A stretch of 64,000 bases of DNA from Denitratimonas yunnanensis (SeqCode) (GTDB lineage: Bacteria > Pseudomonadota > Gammaproteobacteria > Xanthomonadales > Xanthomonadaceae), in contig JAPMLR010000002.1 of NCBI GenBank assembly GCA_026410415.1, positions 413,010 through 477,009 on the forward strand, given 5' to 3'. This document shows, in pieces, positions 35,110 through 42,571 of the stretch (positions are counted from its first letter, which is position 1; each line of letters opens with the position of its first letter). Position numbers and translations under genes: made by a program. The notes below the pieces were generated by a model. That model searched no databases, was not told where the DNA came from, and was given only the letters and a program-made list of their open reading frames with translations.

Positions 35110-35353
35110 GGAGGGTCCTGAAAGAGCCGAGCGGCTGGTCCGCAGCCCGACGGTACCACTGTACCGAGACTGATGTCGCGTGGGACACGCCGCTGGCGTC
35201 GGGAGGCGGCAGTGGGCGTGGTGTCGCATCAGGGGCGATATTCTGGAACGGCCCCGACGTGCTCCGCTCGCCGGGGCGTGGCCGGGCTTCCGGAAATCCG
35301 GAGGCCTTGCCCGGAAGCTGACGGCGGGCGGTGTGTTCTGTTGCAATGGCGTC

Positions 35354-35677
35354 ATGACCGGTCTTGATGAGCTCCACCGCCAGTACCGCCAGTCCCTGAC
35401 GACCAAGCGCGACGATTTGCGCCGGGCGTGGGATCGGTTGTGCGATGAAGAAGCGACGCCGGCCCACGTCGCGCAGCTGCATCTGCTGCTGCATCGGCTT
35501 GCGGGCTCCGCCGGAACCTACGGTTACGCCGATATCGCAACGCGTGCCAAGGCAGTGGAGCAGGGCTGGACCGAGTGGATGGCGCAGGCACCGGAAGTTC
35601 GTCCGCAACCCTACAGGGTCTGTGCCGCGCAGGCGGCACTCATGGCCGGTTTGCTCGACGCGATGCAGGTGCAGTGA
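35354..35677 (+). CDS. Stand-alone Hpt-domain protein
   Basis: A 107-residue all-helical protein starting at MTGLDELHRQYRQSL. The phosphoacceptor candidate is His47 in LLLHRLAGSAGTYGY, an HxxxGSxGxxGx Hpt signature. It has no other domain. No hybrid kinase is adjacent; it is convergent with the next membrane-protein gene. It is the second lone Hpt protein in the window and unlike the first outside the motif. Confidence 0.75.
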   Translation: MTGLDELHRQYRQSLTTKRDDLRRAWDRLCDEEATPAHVAQLHLLLHRLAGSAGTYGYADIATRAKAVEQGWTEWMAQAPEVRPQPYRVCAAQAALMAGLLDAMQVQ

Positions 35678-35683
35678 GTCAGA

Positions 35684-36349
35684 TCACCATCGAGCCCGTT
35701 CCAGTTGTTCCCGCGTGGCCTCGTCGTCGGGCCGTGCCACCAATCCGCCGCGACCGCCGAAACTGACGCTGTAGCGTGCGCCATCGAACATCGGCAGGTA
35801 GGCGGCACTGCCGTGGTGCGCATCGACGAAGGGCAGGTAGCGCGGGAACTGTTGCTTGATCGTCCACAAGTCCAGGGTGCCGGAATCCAGTGCGTACACA
35901 CTTCGCGCTGACTCGCGCTCCTGTCGGATGTCGCGATAGCGACCGGAGAGTCGCTCCACCCGGTACAGCGGAGGCGCGCCGGCCAGCAGTGCCGGCAGCT
36001 TCCAGCTCACCACACGGGCGTCCAGTTGCCATTCGTCGCCTTTCAGCGCGAACTCGCGTTGTTGCCCGTTGGCGGTGACAATTTGCGTGCGGAACTGCTG
36101 TGGGCCGAGCGCCTGGAACGTCAACGTGGCCACGATGGTTTCGCGTTCCAGTCGCAGGTAGTGCCAGAGCGACAACGCGAGCGCGGACAGGCCGATCGCT
36201 GCCAGCCCGAATCCGAGCGCGAGCATCCCGCGCATGAAGGCGCCGAATGGCGCCCGATGGCGCAGGCGACGGCGCATGCCGGCCACGAAGATCAGCGCGA
36301 AGAGTGCGCAGGACGCGGCGATTGTCAGGACGAACAGGGACGGCGGCAT
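35684..36349 (-). CDS. Conserved membrane protein of unknown function
   Basis: A 221-residue protein with two N-terminal TM segments (about 5-24 and 42-62) and a beta-rich soluble part (about 70-221) that has ERETIVATLTFQALGPQQF and LPFVDAHHGSAAYLPMFDG. Proteins like it are common in xanthomonads and are sometimes labelled efflux pump without evidence. I cannot assign a function. It diverges from lptM across 40 bases. Confidence 0.7.
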   Translation of the reverse strand: MPPSLFVLTIAASCALFALIFVAGMRRRLRHRAPFGAFMRGMLALGFGLAAIGLSALALSLWHYLRLERETIVATLTFQALGPQQFRTQIVTANGQQREFALKGDEWQLDARVVSWKLPALLAGAPPLYRVERLSGRYRDIRQERESARSVYALDSGTLDLWTIKQQFPRYLPFVDAHHGSAAYLPMFDGARYSVSFGGRGGLVARPDDEATREQLERARW

Positions 36350-36389
36350 GGCAGGTCCGTGTACGGAACGGCAGGATTATACTGGCATC

Positions 36390-36506
36390 ATGAAGACCTC
36401 CTTGCGCCTCGCCTTCGTCTGCCTCCTCGCCATTGCCGCCTGCGCCTGCGGCAACAAGGGCAATCTGGTTTTGCCCGACAAGCCCGAGCCCGCCGCCGCC
36501 TCGTGA
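36390..36506 (+). CDS. lptM: LPS translocon maturation lipoprotein LptM
   Basis: A 38-residue lipoprotein: signal MKTSLRLAFVCLLAIAACA, lipid-anchored Cys20, then GNKGNLVLPDKPEP, matching the short CGxKGxLxxP hallmark of LptM (YifL). LptM binds and stabilises the LptD/LptE complex that inserts lipopolysaccharide into the outer membrane. The gene lies directly upstream of dapF, as in E. coli, overlapping the dapF GTG. Confidence 0.85.
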   Translation: MKTSLRLAFVCLLAIAACACGNKGNLVLPDKPEPAAAS

Positions 36507-37342
36507 GCGTGCGTTTTTCCAAGATGCATGGTGTCGGCAACGATTTCGTCATCGTGGACCGGCGTGGCGGCGATGCGGGGCTGACGCCTGAACTGGTCGC
36601 GCGCATGGGGGATCGCCATCGCGGCATCGGCTTCGATCAGCTGATCACGATCGATCCGCCGCGCAGCGCCGATGCAGTCGCGGCGTACGCAATCTTCAAT
36701 GCCGATGGCAGCTCGGCCGGGCAGTGCGGCAATGGCGCGCGTTGCGTCGCGGCATGGTTGATTCGCGATGGCGCCGTCGTGACCGATGACTTCGTTCTCG
36801 ACAGCCCGACTGGCCGCGTGGTGGCGCAGGTCGAAGGCGAGGACATCGGCATCGACATGGGCGTGCCCGACTTTTCCCCGGCGGCGATCGGTCTGGCAAT
36901 GCGGGAGGCCGATCCTTATTCGTTCTCGCTCGACGGGTCGACGTTGGAGGTCGGTGCGGTGTCGATGGGCAATCCGCACGCGGTGATCGAAGTGGTCCGT
37001 GCGGCAGATGCCGATGTCGAGCGCCTCGGCCGTGCCTTGCAGTGCCATCCCGCCTTCGCCGACAGTTGCAATGTCGGCTTCGCCGAAGTTCGCGATGCCA
37101 GCCACATTGTGTTGCGCGTGTTCGAGCGCGGTGTGGGTGAAACGCTGGCGTGCGGTTCGGGGGCGTGTGCCGCTGTTGCGGTGCTGGCGCGACGTGGTCG
37201 CGTGGGCGAGCACGTTGCCGTGGCGCTTCCCGGCGGTACGTTGCAGCTGCGCTGGGCGGGCGCTGGCCACTCCGTCCGCATGGTCGGCCCCGCCACATTC
37301 GTTTTCGAGGGAGAGTTCAGATGTCTACAGGTTCCGGCATGA
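36503..37342 (+). CDS. dapF: Diaminopimelate epimerase
   Basis: A 279-residue enzyme converting LL- to meso-diaminopimelate for lysine and peptidoglycan synthesis. The two catalytic cysteines are in ADGSSAGQCGNGARCVA and GETLACGSGACAAVA; KMHGVGNDFV opens the fold. The GTG at 36503 overlaps the lptM stop (GTGA); a second GTG at 36509 is equally possible and gives a start closer to the E. coli protein. It is followed by DUF484 and xerC, the classic gammaproteobacterial order. Confidence 0.95.
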   Translation: MSVRFSKMHGVGNDFVIVDRRGGDAGLTPELVARMGDRHRGIGFDQLITIDPPRSADAVAAYAIFNADGSSAGQCGNGARCVAAWLIRDGAVVTDDFVLDSPTGRVVAQVEGEDIGIDMGVPDFSPAAIGLAMREADPYSFSLDGSTLEVGAVSMGNPHAVIEVVRAADADVERLGRALQCHPAFADSCNVGFAEVRDASHIVLRVFERGVGETLACGSGACAAVAVLARRGRVGEHVAVALPGGTLQLRWAGAGHSVRMVGPATFVFEGEFRCLQVPA

Positions 37343-38016
37343 GCGACACACCACGACACGAGTTGTCCGCCACCGACATCGCTGCGTGGCTGCGCGAGCA
37401 CCCGACGTTTTTCCTGCACCATCCCGACGTTGCGATGGATATCGAGCTGCCGCGTCAGAACGGCCCCGCCACATCGTTGGCGAGCTATCAGCTCGACGTA
37501 TTGCGCGAAAAGAACCGCGAGCTCAATCGTCGTTTGCAGGAACTGTTCGCGATCGCCAACGAGAACGAACGCCTGACGGTGCGGACCCATCAATTCACGC
37601 TGGCTTTGCTGCGCGCACGCACCTTGTCCGAAACACTTTCCACGCTCGTGGCCATGTTGCGCGAGGATTTCAGCAGTGAATGGGTGCGTGTGCTTCTGCT
37701 GGGGCCGCGCGGGGATGTCCCGGAAAGCCCTTGGTGGCGGGTATTGCCCAAGGGCGACGCGGCACTGGAACCATTCGCCGCGTTTCTGGCCACCGACGAG
37801 GCTCTCTGTGGACGGTTGCAGCCACGGAAACTCGATGCCCTGTTCGGCGACGAGGCCGGCAAGGTCGCGTCCACCGCGCTGCTGCCATTGGGGCGGTATG
37901 GATTGCTCGCCATCGGTTGCAGCGATCCCAATCGCTTCTATCCGGGGATGGGCACGTTGTTTCTGCGCCTGATGAGCGAAGCGTTGGTCGCGGCATTGGC
38001 GCGGTTTGACGCCTGA
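37321..38016 (+). CDS. DUF484-family GAF-like protein
   Basis: A 231-residue protein with an N-terminal helical segment (SATDIAAWLREHPTFFLHHP), a coiled coil (YQLDVLREKNRELNRRLQEL) and a C-terminal GAF-like domain. The family regularly sits between dapF and xerC, but no biochemical role is established. The ATG at 37321 is preferred because GGGAGAG sits 5-12 bases upstream; the later ATG at 37339 overlaps the dapF stop and is an alternative. Confidence 0.88.
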   Translation: MSTGSGMSDTPRHELSATDIAAWLREHPTFFLHHPDVAMDIELPRQNGPATSLASYQLDVLREKNRELNRRLQELFAIANENERLTVRTHQFTLALLRARTLSETLSTLVAMLREDFSSEWVRVLLLGPRGDVPESPWWRVLPKGDAALEPFAAFLATDEALCGRLQPRKLDALFGDEAGKVASTALLPLGRYGLLAIGCSDPNRFYPGMGTLFLRLMSEALVAALARFDA

Positions 38017-38021
38017 TCACC

Positions 38022-38957
38022 ATGTCGGGCGACTCCCGCCTTGCCGCTGACGAGCTCCTTGCCGCGCCGGATGCGCTCACGGCGCCGGTGCTGGCTTACC
38101 TCGAGCAGTTGCGGGTGGAGCGTGGCTACGCTGCCAACACACTGGCTGGTTACCGCCGCGATCTCGCACGGCTGATCGGATTCACGCGGACACTGGCGAT
38201 TGCCGAGTGGTCCGTGCTCACGCCCGAACAACTGCAGCGCTTCATCGCCGGCGAGCACCGTCGCGGCCTCGTGCCCACCAGCGTGCAGCGGTTGCTGTCC
38301 AGCTGTCGCGGATTTTTCCTGCATCTGGTGCGCGAGGGCGTGCTGTGCGCCACGCCTGCCGCCGGGTTGCGCGCGCCGCGCGCGCGGCGGAAGTTGCCGG
38401 AAGTGCTCGATGTCGACGAAATCACGCGCCTGCTCGACTTTCCGGCACTCACCCCCGAGGACATCCGCGACAAGGCGATGCTGGAGCTGTTCTATTCCTC
38501 CGGCCTGCGTCTGGCGGAACTGTGCGGGCTGTGCTGGCGCGACCTGAATCTGGAGGAAGGGCTGGTTCGGGTGCAGGGCAAAGGCGGCAAGGTGCGCGAT
38601 GTTCCCGTGGGCCGGATGGCATGCCAGGCACTGGAAACGCTCCGCGCGGCCAGCGGTGCCAGCCCGGACTGGCCGGTGTTCAAGGGCCGCAACGGGCAAG
38701 CGATCGAACGCAGCACCGTGCAGTCCCGGATCCGCGTGATCGCACAACGTCAGGGCATCGACAAGCGCGTCTACCCGCACCTCCTGCGCCATTCCTCCGC
38801 CAGCCACCTGCTGGAATCCTCGCAGAATCTGCGTGGCGTGCAGGAGTTCCTCGGTCACGCCGACATCGCGACCACGCAGATCTACACCCATCTGGACTTC
38901 CAGCACTTGGCCAAGGTGTACGACGCCGCGCATCCACGGGCGCGGCGCAAAAGGTGA
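38022..38957 (+). CDS. xerC: Site-specific tyrosine recombinase XerC
   Basis: A 311-residue recombinase that with XerD resolves chromosome dimers at dif. The catalytic set is complete: Arg in SSGLRLAELCGL, Lys in GKGGKVRDVPVG, His-x-x-Arg in HLLRHSSASHLLE, His in FLGHADIATTQ and Tyr in IYTHLDF. Length and the SAM-like N-terminal domain are normal. It is the last gene of the lptM-dapF-DUF484-xerC unit. Confidence 0.95.
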   Translation: MSGDSRLAADELLAAPDALTAPVLAYLEQLRVERGYAANTLAGYRRDLARLIGFTRTLAIAEWSVLTPEQLQRFIAGEHRRGLVPTSVQRLLSSCRGFFLHLVREGVLCATPAAGLRAPRARRKLPEVLDVDEITRLLDFPALTPEDIRDKAMLELFYSSGLRLAELCGLCWRDLNLEEGLVRVQGKGGKVRDVPVGRMACQALETLRAASGASPDWPVFKGRNGQAIERSTVQSRIRVIAQRQGIDKRVYPHLLRHSSASHLLESSQNLRGVQEFLGHADIATTQIYTHLDFQHLAKVYDAAHPRARRKR

Positions 38958-39171
38958 ATCACGGTCCACGTCGAGATCAAACACGCGGCGAGCGACGCAA
39001 ACGCTGACGGCAGGCAGGGGCTATGCCCGAGCCATGCACTCTGCAAGGTTTTCCGGTGCTCGAAAGGCGAGTGCACGACCGATTCGGTGCGCAGGAAGGC
39101 GCGCTTGTACTGATCCTGCGCTTTCTTCAATACCCCCGAGATGTACAGGAATTCGGCATTGACTGCGTTCG

Positions 39172-39254
39172 ACTATCAACCACCAAGGATGCCGATGATT
39201 GATTGATGCTCCGTCAACTATCAAACCATTTTCTATTGATGGAACATTGATAGT
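39172..39254. repeat. ACTATCAA boxes upstream of hslV
   Basis: ACTATCAA occurs at 39172-39179 and 39218-39225, and its complement TTGATAGT at 39247-39254. The last copy overlaps the -35 region of the proposed heat-shock promoter, so these may be regulator sites. Confidence 0.5.
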
Positions 39255-39273
39255 TCCCCGACACGCCCCATAT
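39246..39273 (+). promoter_or_regulatory. Sigma-32 (heat-shock) type promoter for hslV operon
   Basis: ATTGAT at 39246-39251 (TTGA core of the CTTGAA consensus), a 14-base spacer, and CCCCATAT at 39266-39273, an exact match to the CCCCATnT consensus -10 element. The ATG of hslV follows about 30 bases later behind a GGAG ribosome site. Heat-shock control of hslVU is well established in gammaproteobacteria. Confidence 0.6.
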
Positions 39274-39301
39274 ACCCCGACTCACTCCTGGAGCGTCTCC
39301 G

Positions 39302-39838
39302 ATGTCCGAATCCTTCCACGCCACCACCATCGTTTCCGTCCGCCGCGGCGATCGCGTCGTGATCGGTGGCGATGGCCAGGTCACGCTCGGCAACACCGTG
39401 GTCAAGGCCAATGCGCGCAAGATCCGGCGGCTGGCCAATGGCAAGGTGCTGGCCGGGTTCGCGGGCGCCACGGCGGACGCGTTCACCTTGTTCGAACTGT
39501 TCGAAGCCAAGCTGGAAAAGCATGGTGGCCAGCTGGTGCGCGCAGCGGTGGAAATGGCCAAGGAATGGCGTACCGATCGCCGCCTCGGCAGGCTTGAAGC
39601 GATGCTGGCCGTGGCCGACAAGGAGGCCTCGCTGCTGATTTCCGGCAACGGCGATGTGCTGGAGCCGGAGCACGGCTTGATCGCCATCGGCTCGGGCGGT
39701 CCGTTTGCGCAGGCGGCGGCGCGTGCCTTGCTGGAAAACACCGAGATGGATCCGCGCCAGATCGTCGAACAGGCGCTGAAGATCGCCGGCGACATCTGCA
39801 TCTACACCAACCACAACCGCACCATCGAGGAACTCTGA
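39302..39838 (+). CDS. hslV: HslV protease subunit of HslUV
   Basis: A 178-residue proteasome-like threonine protease. The nucleophile is Thr8 of [12 protein letters not shown], exposed after removal of a seven-residue propeptide; Lys in NARKIRRL and the GSGG segment complete the active site. It forms dodecamers capped by HslU hexamers and degrades misfolded or regulatory proteins. It heads the operon hslV-NUDIX-hslU-DUF971, with a 3-base gap to the NUDIX gene. Confidence 0.96.
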   Translation: MSESFHATTIVSVRRGDRVVIGGDGQVTLGNTVVKANARKIRRLANGKVLAGFAGATADAFTLFELFEAKLEKHGGQLVRAAVEMAKEWRTDRRLGRLEAMLAVADKEASLLISGNGDVLEPEHGLIAIGSGGPFAQAAARALLENTEMDPRQIVEQALKIAGDICIYTNHNRTIEEL

Positions 39839-39841
39839 GCG

Positions 39842-40252
39842 ATGGCCGGACCGGCACCGGTGCGCATCGTCGCGGCGGCGATCCGCGATGCGGCCGGCCG
39901 CGTGCTGCTGGTGCGCAAGCGCGGATCGGGCACCTTCATCCAGCCCGGTGGCAAGCGCGAGCCGGGTGAGGCCGCGCTGGATACCCTGGCGCGCGAGCTG
40001 CACGAGGAACTGGGCGTGCGGCTGAAGCCCGGATCGGCGCAGGCACTGGGCGAATTTTCCGACGATGCCGTGCATGAAATCGGGCGCCGGGTCGAGGCGC
40101 AGGTGTTCGTCTGCAGCGTCGATGGCGAACCCGTGCCACAGGCCGAAATCGAAACCATGGCCTGGGTCGATCCGTCCGCGCTCCCCGAAGATCTTGTCAT
40201 TGCTCCACTGAGCCGCAACCACATTCTTCCCCGCGTCGCCGTACTGGCCTGA
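39842..40252 (+). CDS. NUDIX hydrolase
   Basis: A 136-residue protein with a perfect Nudix box: Gly, five residues, Glu, seven residues, then RELHEELGV, preceded by [12 protein letters not shown]. It hydrolyses a nucleoside diphosphate linked to another moiety; the substrate cannot be told from sequence. It sits between hslV and hslU with gaps of 3 and 20 bases, so it should be transcribed with them. It matches the length of MutT/Ap4A-type enzymes. Confidence 0.88.
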   Translation: MAGPAPVRIVAAAIRDAAGRVLLVRKRGSGTFIQPGGKREPGEAALDTLARELHEELGVRLKPGSAQALGEFSDDAVHEIGRRVEAQVFVCSVDGEPVPQAEIETMAWVDPSALPEDLVIAPLSRNHILPRVAVLA

Positions 40253-40272
40253 CGCTTTTCCAGGAAACCACG

Positions 40273-41601
40273 ATGTCCTCCCTTACCCCACGTGAAATCG
40301 TCAACGAGCTGGACCGCTGGATCGTTGGCCAGAACAGCGCCAAGCGCGCAGTCGCGATCGCACTGCGCAACCGCTGGCGCCGGATGCAGCTGGAACCCGA
40401 ATTGCGTCGTGAAGTCACGCCCAAGAACATCCTGATGATCGGCCCCACCGGCGTCGGAAAGACCGAGATCGCACGGCGTCTGGCGACGCTGGCCAACGCG
40501 CCGTTCGTCAAGGTCGAGGCCACGCGCTTCACCGAAGTCGGCTACGTCGGCAAGGATGTGGAACAGATCATCCGCGACCTGGCCGATACCGCCGTGAAGA
40601 TGCAGCGCGAACAGGCCAAGGCGCGGGTCCGCAGCCAGGCCGAGGATCGCGCCGAGGATCGCATCCTGGATGCGTTGCTGCCGCGCCGCCAGGATACCGC
40701 CGGCTGGCCGCAGGAAGACGCCGGACAGAGCGACACCCGGCAGAAGCTCCGCAAGCAATTGCGCGAAGGCGCGCTGGACGAGCGCGAGATCGAACTGGAG
40801 ACCGCGATCAATGTCGGCGTGGACATCATGGCGCCGCCGGGCATGGAGGAGATGGGCCAGCAGCTGCGCCAGATGTTCTCCCAGCTGTCCGGTGCCAGGA
40901 CGCAGAAGCGCAGGCTGAAGATTTCCGCCGCGCGCCCGCTGCTGATCGAGGAAGAAGCCGGCAAGCTGGTCAACGAGGACGACATCCGTGAGCAGGCGAT
41001 CGAGATGGCCGAGCAGAACGGCATCGTGTTCATCGACGAGATCGACAAGGTCGCCAAGCGTTCGGAAGGTTATGGCGCCGATGTCTCGCGCGAAGGCGTG
41101 CAGCGCGACCTGCTGCCATTGGTGGAAGGCTCCACCGTCAGCACCAAATACGGCGTGGTCAAGACCGACCACATCCTGTTCATCGCCTCCGGTGCATTCC
41201 ATCTGGCCAAGCCGTCGGACCTGATTCCCGAGCTGCAGGGACGCTTCCCGATACGAGTGGAGTTGACCTCGCTCTCACGCGAGGATTTCCGTCGCATCCT
41301 GACCGAGCCGCACAGCGCCTTGACCCGGCAGTATCAGGCCCTGCTCGGCACCGAGGGCGTGAGGATCCGCTTCACCGACGATGCCATCGAGCGTCTGGCC
41401 GATATCGCGTTCACGGTGAACGAAACCACCGAGAACATTGGTGCACGTCGTCTGCACACGGTGCTGGAGAGGTTGCTGGATACGCTGTCCTACGAGGCGC
41501 CGGACCGCGATGGCGACAGCGTCACCATTGATGCAGCCTTTGTGGATGCCACGTTGGGCGACCTGTCGCAGGACCAGGACCTGTCGCGTTACATCCTGTA
41601 G
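40273..41601 (+). CDS. hslU: HslU ATPase subunit of HslUV
   Basis: A 442-residue AAA+ unfoldase that feeds substrates to HslV. Walker [10 protein letters not shown] (residues 57-65), the GYVGKDVE pore loop, an inserted I-domain (about 110-240), Walker [10 protein letters not shown], the sensor region and the C-terminal tail DLSRYIL that docks into HslV are all present. Length matches the family. Confidence 0.97.
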   Translation: MSSLTPREIVNELDRWIVGQNSAKRAVAIALRNRWRRMQLEPELRREVTPKNILMIGPTGVGKTEIARRLATLANAPFVKVEATRFTEVGYVGKDVEQIIRDLADTAVKMQREQAKARVRSQAEDRAEDRILDALLPRRQDTAGWPQEDAGQSDTRQKLRKQLREGALDEREIELETAINVGVDIMAPPGMEEMGQQLRQMFSQLSGARTQKRRLKISAARPLLIEEEAGKLVNEDDIREQAIEMAEQNGIVFIDEIDKVAKRSEGYGADVSREGVQRDLLPLVEGSTVSTKYGVVKTDHILFIASGAFHLAKPSDLIPELQGRFPIRVELTSLSREDFRRILTEPHSALTRQYQALLGTEGVRIRFTDDAIERLADIAFTVNETTENIGARRLHTVLERLLDTLSYEAPDRDGDSVTIDAAFVDATLGDLSQDQDLSRYIL

Positions 41602-41613
41602 CGGGTGATGGTC

Positions 41614-41961
41614 ATGCCGCGACCCACCGACCTGATCCTGCATCGTGCCGCGCGCCTGCTCGAGGTGGTGTTCGACGATGGCACGCGGTACCAACTTCCG
41701 GCCGAATACCTGCGGGTGAATTCGCCCTCGGCGGAAGTGCAGGGACATGGGCCGGGGCAGAAAGTGCTGGTGGCCGGCAAGCGTGATGTCGGCATCGTCG
41801 GGATCGAACCGGTGGGCAATTACGCCGTGCTGCTGCGGTTCTCCGATGGCCATGCCAGCGGCATCTATTCCTGGGGCACGCTGTACGCAATGGGTCGCGA
41901 CCACGACCACAGCTGGGCCGAGTACCTCGCGGCGCTGGAGACCGCAGGCCTGTCGCGGTAG
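41614..41961 (+). CDS. DUF971 protein (gamma-butyrobetaine hydroxylase-like N-terminal domain)
   Basis: A 115-residue protein starting MPRPTDLILHRAARLLEVVF. It is the free-standing form of the N-terminal domain found in gamma-butyrobetaine hydroxylases. The core PAEYLRVNSPSAEVQGHG and GNYAVLLRFSDGHASGIYSW are diagnostic. Function unknown; proposed roles include Fe-S or ubiquinone-related processes. Upstream GTG/ATG codons exist, but MPRPT matches family starts. It follows hslU by 12 bases. Confidence 0.85.
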   Translation: MPRPTDLILHRAARLLEVVFDDGTRYQLPAEYLRVNSPSAEVQGHGPGQKVLVAGKRDVGIVGIEPVGNYAVLLRFSDGHASGIYSWGTLYAMGRDHDHSWAEYLAALETAGLSR

Positions 41962-41977
41962 TGGTAGATTGCCCCGC

Positions 41978-42571
41978 ATGAGCGGCGATGCGACCCAACT
42001 TCTGCACGCGTGGCGCGGTGGTGATCTGGCTGCGCGGGATCGTCTTGTCGGGCTCCTGTATCAGGAGCTCCACGCCCTGGCCGACCGGCAGTTCGGACGC
42101 GAACGCCGCGAGCACACCCTGCAGCCCACCGCACTGGTGAACGAGGCTTACCAACGCCTGGCTGCGATCGACCGGATCGAGTGGCAGGACCGCGCGCACT
42201 TCATCGGCGTGGCGGCGCGGCTGATGCGCGAAATCCTGATCGACCACGCCCGCCGTCGACAGGCCGGCAAGCGCGATGGCGGAGAGCGCGTTACCTTGTT
42301 CACCAATCTGCCGGCGCAGGAAAATGCGCTCGATGTGCTGGATCTGGAGAACGCGCTGCAGCGGCTTGAGGCCATCGCTCCGGACAAGGCCCGCGTGGTG
42401 GAGTTGCGCTTCTACGGCGGACTGTCGATCGAAGACACCGCCGAGGCCATGGAGCTTTCTCCAGCGACGGTCAAGAGGTATTGGCAGACCGCACGCGTCT
42501 GGCTGTTCGATGCGCTGAGCGCGACATCCGGCGAAAACCGTGGAGCCCCTCCGGGCGATGTGGCGTCATGA
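41978..42571 (+). CDS. ECF sigma factor, Sig-70_X6 / ECF43-like
   Basis: A 197-residue ECF sigma factor with region 2 (EHTLQPTALVNEAYQRLA, DRAHFIGVAARLMREILID) and region 4 (YGGLSIEDTAEAMELSPATV, then KRYWQTARVWL). This subgroup (TIGR02999-type) is repeatedly encoded next to Ser/Thr kinases, and members such as EcfP of Vibrio and EcfK of Xanthomonas citri are activated by the kinase through phosphorylation instead of by an anti-sigma factor. No anti-sigma gene is present here. Its TGA overlaps the ATG of the kinase gene. Confidence 0.88.
   Translation: MSGDATQLLHAWRGGDLAARDRLVGLLYQELHALADRQFGRERREHTLQPTALVNEAYQRLAAIDRIEWQDRAHFIGVAARLMREILIDHARRRQAGKRDGGERVTLFTNLPAQENALDVLDLENALQRLEAIAPDKARVVELRFYGGLSIEDTAEAMELSPATVKRYWQTARVWLFDALSATSGENRGAPPGDVAS

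Larger units (their letters stand above)
38958..39301. other. 344-base interval between xerC and hslV
   Basis: No supported gene. A minus-strand frame around 38882-39175 reads NAVNAEFLYISGVLKKAQDQ and then YKRAFLRTESVVH, which has a protein-like composition but no start, no recognisable family and overlaps the xerC end; it could be a gene remnant. The last 85 bases hold repeated ACTATCAA boxes and the heat-shock promoter of hslV. Confidence 0.55.

Noticed and set aside
38882..39130. An 82-codon minus-strand gene between xerC and hslV
   Set aside because: No ribosome site, no family, and a third of it lies opposite xerC. Kept only as a possible remnant.
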